Positions 1-7,611 of a stretch of DNA of 35,972 bases are shown piece after piece; position 1 is the stretch's first letter, and every line of letters begins with the position of its first letter. A program made the position numbers and the translations under genes. The DNA lies in NCBI GenBank assembly GCA_030832235.1, contig JAURJO010000509.1, positions 1 through 35,972 on the forward strand. Direction: 5' to 3'. Under the pieces are notes generated by a model that ran no database searches, was not told where the DNA came from, and saw only the letters and a program-made list of their open reading frames with translations. The DNA comes from Verrucomicrobiota bacterium (GTDB taxonomy: Bacteria; Verrucomicrobiota; Verrucomicrobiia; Opitutales; Opitutaceae).

Positions 1-2
1 AC

Positions 3-677
3 GGTCACGCCGGCGCGCTGCCGTTCAACGATCAGTCGCTCGATTACGTCGTCGCTTCGCACGTCCTCGAGCATGTCGCCAACCCGGCCGCCGCGCTCGC
101 CGAGTGGCGCCGGGTGACGCGCCCCGGCGGGATCATTTACCTTGTGGTGCCCGACCGCCGAATGACCTTCGACCGCACCCGACCACTCACGACAGTGGAC
201 CACCTGCTCGACGACCTCGCGGCCGGCACCACCGCGTGCGACCCCACGCACATCGATGACTTCGCGCACGGCGTGGACTGGAGCCTCTTCAGCCCGGGGA
301 CGCCCCCGGACCAGAACACCGGGGCCCGTGAAACCCTCGCGCGCGGCATGCATGAGGCGGTGGCGCGCGGGGAGGACATCAACATCCACTTCCACACCTT
401 CGAACCGGGAAACCTCGGGGATTTTCTCGGGACCCTGCCGCGCATCGACGCCGGCCGCTTCGGCTGGGAAGTCCTGGAGCTGGCGGAGAGTTTTCCCGCG
501 TCGTGCCCGAACGGCATCCTCGCGGTGCTGCGGGTGGAGAAAGGCTGGCTGGCGCGGGCGCAAGCCGAGGCCTTCCGAATCCGCACCGCCAACGATCCCG
601 CCGCCGCACTCCGACCCGACGCCGAGCCTTTCCCCACCTGGGCGGCACGAACCGAAGGGCTCGGCGGCGTGCGTTGA
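3..677 (+). CDS. Class I SAM-dependent methyltransferase, 5' end outside window
   Basis: The frame is open from the first bases of the window, so the N-terminal part including the glycine-rich SAM motif I is missing. The visible part begins LPFNDQSLDYVVASHVLEHV, the acidic/HVLEH segment of Methyltransf_11-type enzymes, followed by EWRRVTRPGGIIYLVVPD, the usual post-motif strand. The M at 114 in the ORF track is an internal GTG. The C-terminal part contains INIHFHTFEPGNLGDFL, a pattern I associate with methyltransferases of polysaccharide gene clusters. It probably methylates a sugar or lipid-linked intermediate, but the substrate cannot be read from sequence. It lies 75 bp before the next gene in the same orientation and heads the visible part of a surface-glycan block. 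Confidence 0.85.
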   Translation, partial: GHAGALPFNDQSLDYVVASHVLEHVANPAAALAEWRRVTRPGGIIYLVVPDRRMTFDRTRPLTTVDHLLDDLAAGTTACDPTHIDDFAHGVDWSLFSPGTPPDQNTGARETLARGMHEAVARGEDINIHFHTFEPGNLGDFLGTLPRIDAGRFGWEVLELAESFPASCPNGILAVLRVEKGWLARAQAEAFRIRTANDPAAALRPDAEPFPTWAARTEGLGGVR

Positions 678-752
678 TGCCGCGGGCCGGCTTCCTGACG
701 GAACTGCAAGCTTGAGCCACCGGCCGCCGAGCGGCGTTGATCAGGGTGCCCG

Positions 753-2642
753 ATGCCCCACCGCATCCTCACCGCCGCCTTCGCCGCCTGCCTGTTCACG
801 CTGATCGTGGCGGCGAAGTGGGCGACGTTCGGGAAATACGGCTCTCCCATGCCCGACTGGGACCAGTGGGACGCGGAGGGCGGCGCGCTTTTCATCCCGT
901 GGCACAAGGGCGAGGACCTGCTGCCGCACGTGGTGCGTCCGCACAACGAGCACCGCGTGATCCTGACCAAGCTGCAGAACCTCGCGCTTGGCGTCGCGAA
1001 CGGCCAATGGGACTCGCGACTCGAGGCGACAACCAACGCGCTGCTGCACGCCGCCGTTGCCACCGCGCTCTGGCTGGCCGCGGCGCGCTGGTTCGCGTGG
1101 CCCGCCCTGACCGGGCTTTTCCTGCTGCTTACCGGTCTCTTCGGCCTGCCGCTCGCGTGGCAGAACGTGCTCGGCGGATTCCACTCGCAGCAGTACTGGC
1201 TGCTCGGGCTTTCCCTCGCGGCGATCGCCCTGCTGCCGTCGCGCCGTCCCGGCTCCGCCGGCTGGTGGCTGGGTGCCTTCGCCGCCGTCGCCGCGCTCGG
1301 CTCAATGGGCTCGGGTCTGCTGGCGTCGGCCGCCGTGCTGATCGTGCTCGGCTGGCGTCTCGTGCGACGGGAGGAAACCTGGCGCAGCTCCTGGCCCACG
1401 CTCGTGCTTTGCGCGGCGTTGGTCGCGGCGGGGCTGGCGCTGCGGGTGGAGGTGGAATGGCACGCGCACATGAAGGCGAAATCCGTGCAGGACATCGCCC
1501 TCAGTCTCCTGCACAGCCTGCAATGGCCCTGGCGCGGGCAGCCTTGGGCCGCCCTGCTGCTATGGCTGCCCTGGGCCCTCGCCGCGTGGCGCGTCACGTT
1601 TTCCCCGCGAGGCGGCGCGCTGTCCCGCGACCACGGCGGAATCCTGATCACCGCGCTCGGCGGCTGGGTGATGCTGCAACTTCTAGCCACCGCGTACGCC
1701 CGCGGAGCCGGCGGGGACTATCCGGCTTCCCGCTACATGGACACCCTCGCGTTCGGCGTCGCGGTGAACGGCCTCGCGCTCGCCTGGCTTGCGCGGGAAG
1801 CGAAGGCCGCTTCCGCCCCGAAAAGAAACATGACCCCGGCGCTGGTCGCGGTTTGGACGCTCACCCTCGGAGTCGGCGTCCATATTTTCCTGCGCGACAT
1901 CGTGGTGCACGAGCTGAAGGGAGCCCGCGAGTACTACGACAAGGCCGAGGGGCATTTGCGCCGCTATCTTGCGACGAACGATCCGGCGTTTCTTGCGCAC
2001 CCCGACATCCCCTACCCGAGCGCGCAGGGCATCATCGATTACCTCTCGAACCCCGCCCTCCGCGCGATGTTGCCGGCCCCCATCCCGCCACCCCGGGAAT
2101 TGGAGAACGAAGGCGGCGCCGGAGTGTTCGAGCGCAACCGCGCGATCGGATTCAACCTCGTGAATCCGCCCCAACTCGGGCTGTCGTCGCGAACGCCACC
2201 GCTCGACTTCACCTCCACCTGGGGCAGCCACACCACGGGAACAGGCTCGAAGTCCACCGGGGAATGGCGGAGCAAACCCCTGCCGGCGCCCACGTTCAGC
2301 TGGCTGCGCTTTGAGACCGCGGGAAACCCAGGCGAGCCCGGCGTTTCCCTCCAACTGCGATCCGCCGCCGATGACCGGGTTCTCGGGGAAGTGAAACCCA
2401 GCCGCACCCCCGGCGACACCTGGCGTACCGCAGTCGTTCGCGCGCCCGGCGAAGCCTACCGCATCGTCGCGCTCGACCGCGATCCAACCCGCTGGCTGGC
2501 ATTCTCGGGGCCGGCGGAAATGGGCGGGCTTTCCTACCTCGCCCGCGAGGCGACCCGGCACGCGCCGCTTATTTTCGGGGTGACTACAGGCGTGACGGCA
2601 CTCCTGGCCGCGGCGGCGCTCATCGCGAGGAGGCGGGGATAA
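753..2642 (+). CDS. Multi-spanning membrane protein, GT-C-like (class B), with C-terminal ectodomain
   Basis: A 629-residue protein with roughly ten hydrophobic segments, the first at residues 5-22. It is followed by an acidic loop, PDWDQWDAE (about 33-41), and HNEHR (about 63-68). An acidic first loop is typical of GT-C-fold glycosyltransferases that use lipid-phosphate sugar donors. Further on are FHSQQYW (about 142) and SRYMDTL. The spacing and motifs are shared loosely with the proteins at 7612 (second half), 11083 and 12336. After the membrane part a soluble region (about 390-600) contains WLRFETAGNPGEPGVSLQL and TRWLAFSGP, resembling the N-terminal ectodomains of downstream proteins, and then a final membrane helix (about 605-625). 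I infer a role in glycan transfer or polymerisation at the membrane. No named family is recognised with certainty. ATG start chosen; no clear ribosome binding site. Confidence 0.75.
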   Translation: MPHRILTAAFAACLFTLIVAAKWATFGKYGSPMPDWDQWDAEGGALFIPWHKGEDLLPHVVRPHNEHRVILTKLQNLALGVANGQWDSRLEATTNALLHAAVATALWLAAARWFAWPALTGLFLLLTGLFGLPLAWQNVLGGFHSQQYWLLGLSLAAIALLPSRRPGSAGWWLGAFAAVAALGSMGSGLLASAAVLIVLGWRLVRREETWRSSWPTLVLCAALVAAGLALRVEVEWHAHMKAKSVQDIALSLLHSLQWPWRGQPWAALLLWLPWALAAWRVTFSPRGGALSRDHGGILITALGGWVMLQLLATAYARGAGGDYPASRYMDTLAFGVAVNGLALAWLAREAKAASAPKRNMTPALVAVWTLTLGVGVHIFLRDIVVHELKGAREYYDKAEGHLRRYLATNDPAFLAHPDIPYPSAQGIIDYLSNPALRAMLPAPIPPPRELENEGGAGVFERNRAIGFNLVNPPQLGLSSRTPPLDFTSTWGSHTTGTGSKSTGEWRSKPLPAPTFSWLRFETAGNPGEPGVSLQLRSAADDRVLGEVKPSRTPGDTWRTAVVRAPGEAYRIVALDRDPTRWLAFSGPAEMGGLSYLAREATRHAPLIFGVTTGVTALLAAAALIARRRG

Positions 2643-2688
2643 TTCCTTGTCGCGCCTCGCCGCCCTCGGCGAATCTGACCGCCGCCGC

Positions 2689-5600
2689 ATGAAGTTCCTC
2701 AACCCGCCGGCCCTCGCGCTGGCGGCGCTTTTCAGCGTCGTCTTCTCCCTGCCGTTCCTGCCCGCCGCCCGCATGCGGACGGACCGCTTCGTGCTGGAGG
2801 TGCGGCTCACCTGCCCGAAGGAGTCGAGCCTCCAGGTTTTTTACGACGACGGCCCCGGCTTTCGCGAGGAACTGACCACCGCCACGCCCCTGAAGGCCTC
2901 GTCGGCGGTCGAAACGTACACGCTCAATATTCCCGGCGGCACTTATCTCGCGCTCCGCATGGATCCGCCGGAAGGCGGCACCGCGATCACGATTCATTCG
3001 ATCCGCGTCGCCAACCTCACTGGAAAAACGATCGCACCCGTGAGCCTCGCTGGTTTCCAAGCGCTCCAACAGGTTCGATCCGTGCGATATGAAGGAGGCC
3101 GGCTGGCGATCGCTTCCGCGCCCGGCAGCGACGATCCGCAAATCTGGACCACGTTTTCGCCGCCGCTGCAGGTGCGACTGGACCCGAGGGACTTCCTTCG
3201 CGAACTCCCACCGTACGCCGCCGCCCTTTTCGCCGCGCTGGTCGCGATCCTGCTGCTTCTGGAAAAAGCCCCGGGGGTTAGTGCGTCGCTCGTGGTCGCG
3301 GCGCGTTCTTTGGCGACCCGCCCCGCTGCCGCCGTGATGCTCGCCGCCGCCGTGGCGGTCATCGCGAGCGCCTACCCGATCGTGTTCCTCGGCCGCAGTC
3401 ACGTTTCGCCCAACCTCGGCACCACGCTGCTCTACGACAAATTCCCCACGCTGCCGGGCTACCGTTCGAGCGCGATGACCGACCCGAAGCTGTCCGACGT
3501 CGGCGCCGTGATGTGGCAGCACGTCCCCTTCTCCGTCATTCAGTACCGCGCGCTGTCGCAGGGAGAACTGCCCCTTTGGAACCGTTACAACGCGCTGGGT
3601 GTGCCGCTGCTCGGCCAAGGCCAGTCGATGTTCGGCGACCCGCTCCATTTCCTTGTGATCGTGGCCCGAGGGGCCGCCTGGGCCTGGGACCTGAAATACC
3701 TGATCGCGAAGTGGCTCTTCGCGACCGGACTAGGGCTGGCCGTGCTCGCGTTGGTGAGGGAAGGAGGGACCGAGGGACGAAGGGACCAAGAGACAAAGGG
3801 ACCAAAGGACGAAAGGACTAACGGACTAAAGGACCAAGCGCGCTTGGAGGGCGGCTCCTGCGCCTCACTCCCTGATTCCCTCACTCCCTCACTCCCTCCG
3901 TCCGTTAGTCCCTTCGTCCCTTGGTCCCTCGGTCCCTTAGTCGTCGCCGTCGCGGCGCCGTTCATCGGCTTTTTCCTCTACCGGATCAACCACCCCGCCT
4001 ACTTCAGTCTCTGTTACGCCCCGTGGCCGCTCTACTGTCTGCTGCGCGTGGCGAACGCGGCCGACCGCCGGGGCGTCACGCTGTGGTCGGCCGGGCTGCT
4101 CGTCGCGAACCTGGCCCTGATGAACAGTGGGACGGTCAAGGAGGCGTACATGCTGCTGCTGAGCGTGAATTTCTCCGGCCTTTGCGTGCTGCTAGCGGCG
4201 CAAGGCGGCTGGCGCGAAAAGTTATCAAAGCTGGGGACGCTCGCGTGGTTCGGTCTCCTCTTTGTCCTGATCACCGCGCCGGTGTGGAGCACGTTCCTGA
4301 ACACCCTGCGCCAGGCCTACACGGGCTACAACGCCGCGAGCGCCTACCAACTGCAGCCGTCGCTGTTGCTCGGCCTCTTCGACGAGATTTTCCACCGCCC
4401 GCTGCTTTCGCGGAACCAGGTCTACGCGCCGTCGCTCAACTTTCTTCTTCTCGGCGGCCTGCTCCTCTTCCTCGCCACGCTGCGTCGCCAGTTCCACCGG
4501 CCGGCCGTGATGGCAATCGCCGCGAGTTCCCTTCTGCCGCTGTCCCTCGCGTTCGGGTTCCTCTCACCCGAGTGGATCGTCACGATCCCGTTCCTCAGCA
4601 ACATCGCCCACCTCGACAACACCTTCTCCTGCGTGCTGATCGTACTCTGGGCCGTACTCGCAGGGGTAGGTTTCTCGGAAGCCGCCGGGCGCCTGGGCAC
4701 CCGCGAGGGCCGGGACGACCTGATCATCGCCGGGCTTCTCCTGTTCGGATTGGTCTTCGCGTGGCTCGCCTTCGGCCACGCCGCGCACCGCCCGATCTAT
4801 GGCCCGGTCTTCACCGTGAACCAACCCGGGCGCACGCTGCTGATCGACCCCTTCATTCTCGATTACCTGATCGTTCTCCTCGCGGCGATCACCGCTCTCG
4901 CGGTCGCGGTGCACCTGGCCTTGCGGCGCCGTCGGCTCACCGCGGCCACCGGCCTCGCCATCGCCGGCTGCACGATTATCCTCCTTTGGCGCCACGGCGC
5001 GCACGACTCCGCGCTGGGCTTCGAGGACTTCGTGAACCGTCCGACCCGCCGGGCCGATTTCCACGCCCGCTCCGAGGCGATGGAGACCGCACGCGCCGCT
5101 CAGACCGACGCCCCGGCACGCGGTTACGGATTGCATGGCAACTTCTTCCCCGGCTGGACCGGCGTCTACGGGTTGGAAGGCGTGCACGGGCCCGACGCGC
5201 TGGTGAACCCGTTCGTGCGCGAACTCATGGGCGCCTCGGGCGTCACCCGCATGTGGGATTGGCGCTTCTACGCCGAAGCGCGCGAGGCCGGGAACGTTCG
5301 ATCGTTTTTCGACGCCCTGAACGTGCGCCACTATTTCGATCTCGCGAGCGACCAGGGCGTGCTCGGCCGCGCCCTGCGCCTCATGCGCACCGCGGATCTC
5401 GATGTCTACGAGAGCCCCACGGCTTGGCCCCGCGCGTTCTTCTCCGATCGCGTTGTGACCTACGAGAAGCCGGCTGAGCTCGCCGCGCGTTTTCGCACGT
5501 CAGCCGGAAAACCTTTCGTGGCGATCCAGGCGGAAGACCACCCCTCCCAAGGCGCACTCTCCGCCGTGCCGCGCGCCGAAACCGGAGCCACCGTCACTCC

Positions 5601-5910
5601 CGCGAGCGGATACCGCCTGACCGCCAACGCCACTTCCTTCAGCGTGCGCGCCAACGGTCCCGGCGTGATCGCCGTCCTCGAGGCCCATTGGCCCGGTGAC
5701 TTCCGCGCCACGATCAACGGACGTGAAGCGGACGTGATCCGCGTGAACCACGCCTTCAACGGGATCGTGGTGAAGGACGCCGGCGAGCACCGCGTGACCT
5801 TGCGTTATTGGCCGCGCGACCTTTCCCGCGACCTCACTTTAGCCGGCATCGGCCTCGTGCTGCTCGCCGCTTCCCTGCTCCTCACGGTGCGCCGGGAGCG
5901 AACCGCATGA
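2689..5910 (+). CDS. YfhO-family multi-spanning membrane protein with in-frame repeat insert
   Basis: The ORF track begins at TTG 2647; the ATG at 2689 gives MKFLNPPALALAALFSVVF, a normal first membrane helix, and is preferred (1073 residues). An N-terminal soluble domain (about 25-190) precedes about 12 hydrophobic segments and a large C-terminal soluble domain ending in VNHAFNGIVVKDAGEHRVTLRYWP and a last helix. That ending is characteristic of YfhO-type proteins (Pfam YfhO), implicated in glycosylation of surface polymers in Firmicutes. The odd part is residues about 357-418, a hydrophilic low-complexity stretch with 8-residue periodicity (GTEGRRDQ, ETKGPKDE, RTNGLKDQ). It is encoded by an inverted octamer array and sits between the helix LFATGLGLAVLALV and VAVAAPFIGFFLYRINH. 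The frame survives the insert. The stop overlaps the next start as ATGA. Confidence 0.85.
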   Translation: MKFLNPPALALAALFSVVFSLPFLPAARMRTDRFVLEVRLTCPKESSLQVFYDDGPGFREELTTATPLKASSAVETYTLNIPGGTYLALRMDPPEGGTAITIHSIRVANLTGKTIAPVSLAGFQALQQVRSVRYEGGRLAIASAPGSDDPQIWTTFSPPLQVRLDPRDFLRELPPYAAALFAALVAILLLLEKAPGVSASLVVAARSLATRPAAAVMLAAAVAVIASAYPIVFLGRSHVSPNLGTTLLYDKFPTLPGYRSSAMTDPKLSDVGAVMWQHVPFSVIQYRALSQGELPLWNRYNALGVPLLGQGQSMFGDPLHFLVIVARGAAWAWDLKYLIAKWLFATGLGLAVLALVREGGTEGRRDQETKGPKDERTNGLKDQARLEGGSCASLPDSLTPSLPPSVSPFVPWSLGPLVVAVAAPFIGFFLYRINHPAYFSLCYAPWPLYCLLRVANAADRRGVTLWSAGLLVANLALMNSGTVKEAYMLLLSVNFSGLCVLLAAQGGWREKLSKLGTLAWFGLLFVLITAPVWSTFLNTLRQAYTGYNAASAYQLQPSLLLGLFDEIFHRPLLSRNQVYAPSLNFLLLGGLLLFLATLRRQFHRPAVMAIAASSLLPLSLAFGFLSPEWIVTIPFLSNIAHLDNTFSCVLIVLWAVLAGVGFSEAAGRLGTREGRDDLIIAGLLLFGLVFAWLAFGHAAHRPIYGPVFTVNQPGRTLLIDPFILDYLIVLLAAITALAVAVHLALRRRRLTAATGLAIAGCTIILLWRHGAHDSALGFEDFVNRPTRRADFHARSEAMETARAAQTDAPARGYGLHGNFFPGWTGVYGLEGVHGPDALVNPFVRELMGASGVTRMWDWRFYAEAREAGNVRSFFDALNVRHYFDLASDQGVLGRALRLMRTADLDVYESPTAWPRAFFSDRVVTYEKPAELAARFRTSAGKPFVAIQAEDHPSQGALSAVPRAETGATVTPASGYRLTANATSFSVRANGPGVIAVLEAHWPGDFRATINGREADVIRVNHAFNGIVVKDAGEHRVTLRYWPRDLSRDLTLAGIGLVLLAASLLLTVRRERTA
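3758..3837 (+). repeat. Left arm of inverted octamer array, 10 units
   Basis: Exactly ten consecutive 8-bp units: gggaagga, gggaccga, gggacgaa, gggaccaa, gagacaaa, gggaccaa, aggacgaa, aggactaa, cggactaa, aggaccaa. The consensus is RGGACNAA. The array lies inside the YfhO-type coding region and is separated by 27 bp from an oppositely oriented array. The last unit runs into a perfect 14-bp palindrome, ccaagcgcgcttgg (3834-3847). Confidence 0.95.
3865..3936 (-). repeat. Right arm of inverted octamer array, 9 units
   Basis: Read on the minus strand, the units are gggaccga, gggaccaa, gggacgaa, gggactaa, cggacgga, gggagtga, gggagtga, gggaatca, gggagtga. A degenerate tenth unit continues to about 3944. 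It is an imperfect reverse complement of the left arm: GGACTAACGGAC at 3815-3826 is matched exactly by GTCCGTTAGTCC at 3900-3911. The unit gggaatca (3873-3880) recurs in the repeats around the GxxExxY pseudogene. Confidence 0.95.
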
Positions 5911-6833
5911 GCGCGCCGGTCTGCCGCGCCTGCGGCTCCCCCTCGACCAGGACCCGCGGCGGGAAAACCGGAAACTATCTCCGCCGCACCTTCACGTTTC
6001 ACGATTGCGACGACTGCGGCCTGCTCTTCGTCGAGCCATTCTCGGGTTTCGACGTCTACGACGACGCTTACTACCGCGGCGAGGGACCCGATCCCTACGT
6101 CGACTACGAGACCGAGTACCGCGACTGGCGCGCCAGCGATCGCCGGCATGAATTGACCGATCTCGCTCGGATTGCGACCCGGCACCTCGAAGCCCGCGCC
6201 GACACGAACCGTCACGGCGAACCCTTGCGCTGGCTTGATTTCGGCTGCGGCGCGGGCGCGCTGCTGAAAAGCCTCCGCGACACCGGTTCGGTGGCGGGGC
6301 GGCGTCTCGAGCTGGCCGGTCATGACGTCGGCTCCTGGGCCGACCGCCTCCGCTCGAAGGATGGCCTGCGGATTCTGAGCCCGGCGGAACTCTCCGCGCT
6401 ACCGGATGGATCATTCGACGTGGTGAGCATGATCGAAGTGATCGAGCACCTGCCATCCCCGGCGGAACCCGTGGCGCTCGCCGCGCGCCTGCTGCGCCCG
6501 GGCGGACTTCTGCTTTTGACGACCGGCAACCTCGCATCGCCCGTCGCCCGCCGCGCGGGCATCGGCTACCATTACTGCGCCCCTGAAATCCACGTCAGTC
6601 TCTTCAACCCTTCCTGCCTCGCCCGCCTCTACGCGCGCTCGGGGCTGGAGCCGCTGCCCGTTCGCTTCGACGGCGCCGTCCGTTTCAAGGTGTTAAAAAC
6701 GCTCCGTCACCGCCGGCTGCTGCGGGCTCTGGCGGAGATTGCCCTCCGTTTGCCCCCGGTGGTCGCGGCTATCGACCGCCTCTACGGAGTCTCGGCGATG
6801 CCTTGCGCCGTGAAACCGCGCCCGCCAGCGTGA
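5907..6833 (+). CDS. Class I SAM methyltransferase with N-terminal zinc ribbon
   Basis: The track ORF starts at 5808 inside the previous gene; the ATG at 5907 overlaps the upstream stop as ATGA and gives MSAPVCRACGS. CRAC and CDDC (about residues 6-9 and 32-35) form a CxxC...CxxC zinc ribbon. The Rossmann methyltransferase domain follows: motif I WLDFGCGAGALL (about 110), the MIEVIEHLPSP segment (about 175) and LLRPGGLLLLTTGN. The fold and N-terminal ribbon resemble Methyltransf_23-type enzymes of O-antigen and sugar-modification clusters. The protein is 308 residues. The substrate is unknown; a nucleotide- or lipid-linked sugar is inferred from context. The GT2 gene starts 19 bp downstream. 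Confidence 0.9.
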   Translation: MSAPVCRACGSPSTRTRGGKTGNYLRRTFTFHDCDDCGLLFVEPFSGFDVYDDAYYRGEGPDPYVDYETEYRDWRASDRRHELTDLARIATRHLEARADTNRHGEPLRWLDFGCGAGALLKSLRDTGSVAGRRLELAGHDVGSWADRLRSKDGLRILSPAELSALPDGSFDVVSMIEVIEHLPSPAEPVALAARLLRPGGLLLLTTGNLASPVARRAGIGYHYCAPEIHVSLFNPSCLARLYARSGLEPLPVRFDGAVRFKVLKTLRHRRLLRALAEIALRLPPVVAAIDRLYGVSAMPCAVKPRPPA

Positions 6834-6852
6834 CGCCCCGCGCCACCCGCCA

Positions 6853-7608
6853 ATGCATCCCCGTCCCTTTCCCCCGATCACCGACGGAAGGCTCAGTGTC
6901 GTCGTGCCGGTGTACAACGAGGTGGCGACCGCGCGCGTGGCCCTCGACGCCATCCTCGCCAAACAGGTGCCGGGCTGGACGCTTGAGATCATCATTGTGG
7001 AGAGCAACTCGACCGACGGCACCCGGGCGATCGTCGAGGGGTATCGCAGCCATCCGCGGGTTCGGCTGATTTTGGAGGACCGCCCGCGCGGCAAGGGCTT
7101 CGCCGTCCGCACCGGCCTGGCCGCCGCGACGGGCGACGTGGTTCTGATCCAGGACGCTGATCTGGAGTACGACCTGAACGACTACGACGTGCTGCTCGCC
7201 CCGCTGGCGGCCGGCCGGCAGTCATTCGTGCTGGGATCGCGCCACGGTCAGGGAGGCTGGGCGATCCGCACGTTTTCCGACCAACCCGTGCAGGCGCTGG
7301 TGCTGAACTGCGCGCATTGGGGCTTCACGTTCCTCATCAACGTCTCGCTCGGCGTCTGGCTCCGCGACCCGTTCACCATGTACAAGGTGTTCCGCCGAGA
7401 GTGCCTCGACGGTCTCAGCTTCGAGTGCAACCGCTTCGACTTCGATTGGGAGCTGCTCATCAAGCTCATCCGCCGGGGTCATCGGCCCATCGAGATTCCC
7501 ATCAGCTACAAGTCGCGCTCCTTCAAGGAAGGGAAGAAAATCTCCATGTTCCGCGACCCCGTGACTTGGCTCTGGGCGCTGGCGAAGTTCCGTTTTCAAC
7601 GCGTCTAG
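6853..7608 (+). CDS. GT2-family glycosyltransferase, dolichol-phosphate mannosyltransferase-like
   Basis: A 251-residue protein with a complete GT-A fold signature: LSVVVPVYNE near the N terminus, IIIVESNSTDGT, RGKGFAVRTGL, and QDADLEYD carrying the metal- and nucleotide-binding acidic cluster. The later RDPFTMYKVFRRE and FDWELLIKLIRRG segments match the DPM1/Ppm1-like branch of GT2. That branch transfers a sugar from GDP or UDP to a polyprenyl phosphate on the cytoplasmic face. No membrane anchor is visible, as in short DPM1-type enzymes. It could charge the lipid carrier used by the neighbouring GT-C-like proteins, which is an inference from gene order. The next gene starts 3 bp after its stop. 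Confidence 0.92.
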   Translation: MHPRPFPPITDGRLSVVVPVYNEVATARVALDAILAKQVPGWTLEIIIVESNSTDGTRAIVEGYRSHPRVRLILEDRPRGKGFAVRTGLAAATGDVVLIQDADLEYDLNDYDVLLAPLAAGRQSFVLGSRHGQGGWAIRTFSDQPVQALVLNCAHWGFTFLINVSLGVWLRDPFTMYKVFRRECLDGLSFECNRFDFDWELLIKLIRRGHRPIEIPISYKSRSFKEGKKISMFRDPVTWLWALAKFRFQRV

Positions 7609-7611
7609 CGG

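Noticed and set aside
137-1690. 517-residue minus-strand ORF
   Set aside because: It lies antisense to a methyltransferase and a membrane protein gene with clear family features. The translation is Arg/Ser/Ala-rich, as expected for shadow frames in GC-rich DNA.
737-2314. 525-residue plus-strand ORF overlapping the 753 gene
   Set aside because: Arg/Ala-rich translation in another frame of the same strand. The 753 frame gives regular membrane helices and motifs.
2647-2688. TTG start of the YfhO-type gene
   Set aside because: The residues before the ATG at 2689 are charged and not membrane-like, while the ATG begins a good first helix.
3758-3936. CRISPR array
   Set aside because: The repeats are contiguous octamers without spacers and are inverted around a centre. 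There is no cas gene in the window.
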